Shown here: piece by piece, positions 45,949 to 46,970 of the stretch
Layout: every line of letters begins with the position of its first letter
Position numbering within the stretch: position 1 is the stretch's first letter
NCBI GenBank assembly: GCA_028870275.1
Contig: JAGWPY010000140.1
Location: forward strand, 1-46,970
Reading direction: 5' to 3'
Length of the DNA: 46,970 bases
Source: Gammaproteobacteria bacterium
GTDB taxonomy: Bacteria > Pseudomonadota > Gammaproteobacteria > Steroidobacterales > Steroidobacteraceae
Program-made: the position numbers and the translations under genes
The notes under the pieces: model-generated
Database searches by the model: none
What the model saw: only the letters and a program-made list of their open reading frames with translations
What the model was told of the DNA's origin: nothing

Positions 45949-46970
45949 TCACAAGCGGACGGCGAGGCGCTCGCGGTTGCGGGCGCGCAGCGTCAGTCCC
46001 CACAGAATCCCCGCCCCGAGCCAAGCGAGGCCGACCACCAGCGCATCGACGCGCATGCCCGAGAGCACCACCAGCACCACCGCGAGACCGAGCACCGGGC
46101 TCACCCAGTGAATGAGCCAGCGCCGCGACCGGCGGCGCCAGGCGAACTCGACCAGCACCGAGACGTGCAGCATCAGGAATCCGCAGAGCGCGCCGAAATT
46201 GACGATCGTCGCGAGCGCGTCCATGCGATTGCGCATCGCGAGCGCGACCGCGAGCGAGATTCCGGAGGCGGTCAGCATGCCGACGTGCGGCGTACCGTAT
46301 CGCGGGTGGATGCGCGCCAGCGCCGGCGGCAGCTGGCGGTCGCGGCCCATCGCGTAGAGGACCCTGGCGACACCAACCAGCATCGGCACCGCGTTCGACA
46401 GGCCGATCACCGCCACGTAGGTCCAGGCGATCACGGTCGAGGCCCAGGCGCCGACGTCGACCCGCGCGATCTCGTAGATCGCCGCCGCCGGATCGTGGAT
46501 CACGAGTCCGGGCAGAAGATTGCCGAGCACCCAGGCGATCACCACGAAGAACGAGCCGGAGATCACCAGCACGCCGATGATCGCCCTGCCGATCAGCCGA
46601 GGATCGTCGCCGGCGACCTCCTCGGAGAGCGTCGAGATCGCGTCGAAGCCGAGAAAGGACATCACGCAGATGGAGGTGGCGGTGAGCAGCGCGCCGCCGT
46701 CGAATGACGCGGAATTCCAGAACGGCGCGAGGCTCATCGAGCCCGTTCCCTTGCCGTGGACGATCGCGGCGACGCACAGCGCGATGAATCCCGCCGTGAC
46801 GATCGTCTGGATCGCGACCGCCACCATGTTGGCGCGCGCCGTCACCGTCAGTCCGAACCAGTTGACGCCGAGGGTGGAGAGCACCATCAGGACGATCCAG
46901 ACCGAGCGATCGACTCCCGGCACGAGAGTGCCGAGCGCCACCGCGATCAGCACAAAAACGAAGGCGGGGA
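45949..46970 (-). CDS. APC-family amino-acid permease, 5' end beyond the window
   Basis: About 340 residues of the C-terminal part of an amino acid-polyamine-organocation permease are visible. The frame is open to the right edge, so the start is missing. About eight transmembrane helices can be counted. The conserved segment ICVMSFLGFDAISTLSEEV, with the following DDPRLIGRAIIGVLV, marks the loop after helix 6 as in PuuP/YjeH-like carriers. AMGRDRQLPPALARIHPRYG is the typical cytoplasmic motif after helix 8. The amidase gene downstream may be co-transcribed. The solute cannot be told. Confidence 0.92.
   Translation of the reverse strand, partial: PAFVFVLIAVALGTLVPGVDRSVWIVLMVLSTLGVNWFGLTVTARANMVAVAIQTIVTAGFIALCVAAIVHGKGTGSMSLAPFWNSASFDGGALLTATSICVMSFLGFDAISTLSEEVAGDDPRLIGRAIIGVLVISGSFFVVIAWVLGNLLPGLVIHDPAAAIYEIARVDVGAWASTVIAWTYVAVIGLSNAVPMLVGVARVLYAMGRDRQLPPALARIHPRYGTPHVGMLTASGISLAVALAMRNRMDALATIVNFGALCGFLMLHVSVLVEFAWRRRSRRWLIHWVSPVLGLAVVLVVLSGMRVDALVVGLAWLGAGILWGLTLRARNRERLAVRL

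Overview
The window is GC-rich, densely coding Gammaproteobacterial-type chromosome. The best taxonomic markers are the gene order acpP-fabF-pabB-pabC-mltG-tmk-holB-pilZ and a type II secretion (T2SS) pseudopilin operon next to a rhombosortase. Both fit Xanthomonadales/Nevskiales-like lineages, but genus cannot be named from this sequence alone. I see no tRNA, rRNA, CRISPR array, insertion sequence or prophage.

Layout. (1) 1-11.3 kb is a multidrug-efflux region: the end of one outer-membrane factor (OMF), a leftward marR/emrR-OMF-emrA operon, and a divergent rightward OMF-RND adaptor-RND pump-DHA2 MFS operon. The two operons share a 156-bp spacer with a perfect 24-bp palindrome lying over the predicted -10. 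(2) 11.3-13.3 kb is a small accessory-looking patch: an AT-rich segment, a structured leader before a small unknown gene, a TIR-like (ThsB/MTH538-type) gene, and a divergent endonuclease/exonuclease/phosphatase-family gene. (3) 13.3-16.5 kb holds a fused enoyl-CoA hydratase/3-hydroxyacyl-CoA dehydrogenase and a protein with two cyclic-nucleotide-binding-like domains plus a rhodanese domain. (4) 16.5-25.8 kb, leftward, is rhombosortase, fabD, fabG, acpP, fabF, pabB, pabC, mltG, tmk, holB, pilZ (fatty acid, folate, cell wall, replication and pilus functions). (5) 25.8-31.6 kb, rightward, is gspGHIJKLMN with mostly overlapping genes. (6) 42.5-31.6 kb, leftward, is one long overlapping series: peptide-type ABC permeases and ATPases, an AlaA-like aminotransferase, and an AddB-like/AddA-like nuclease-helicase pair. 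(7) 42.7-44.4 kb is etfBA, ending at a strong hairpin shared with a convergent amidase. (8) An APC-family amino-acid permease runs off the right edge.

How the parts work together. The efflux operons appear to be one divergon under the MarR-type regulator; the EmrB-like MFS at the end of the right operon is the likely partner of the EmrA-like adaptor in the left one. The T2SS genes encode the pseudopilus and inner-membrane platform; gspC, D, E and F must lie elsewhere. The rhombosortase beside them implies GlyGly-CTERM substrates elsewhere in the genome. The least explained items are the 11.3-13.3 kb patch, the double-CNB-rhodanese protein, the PIAGT variant of PabB, and the coupling of peptide import, an aminotransferase and recombination nucleases in one operon with a probable CTG start codon.
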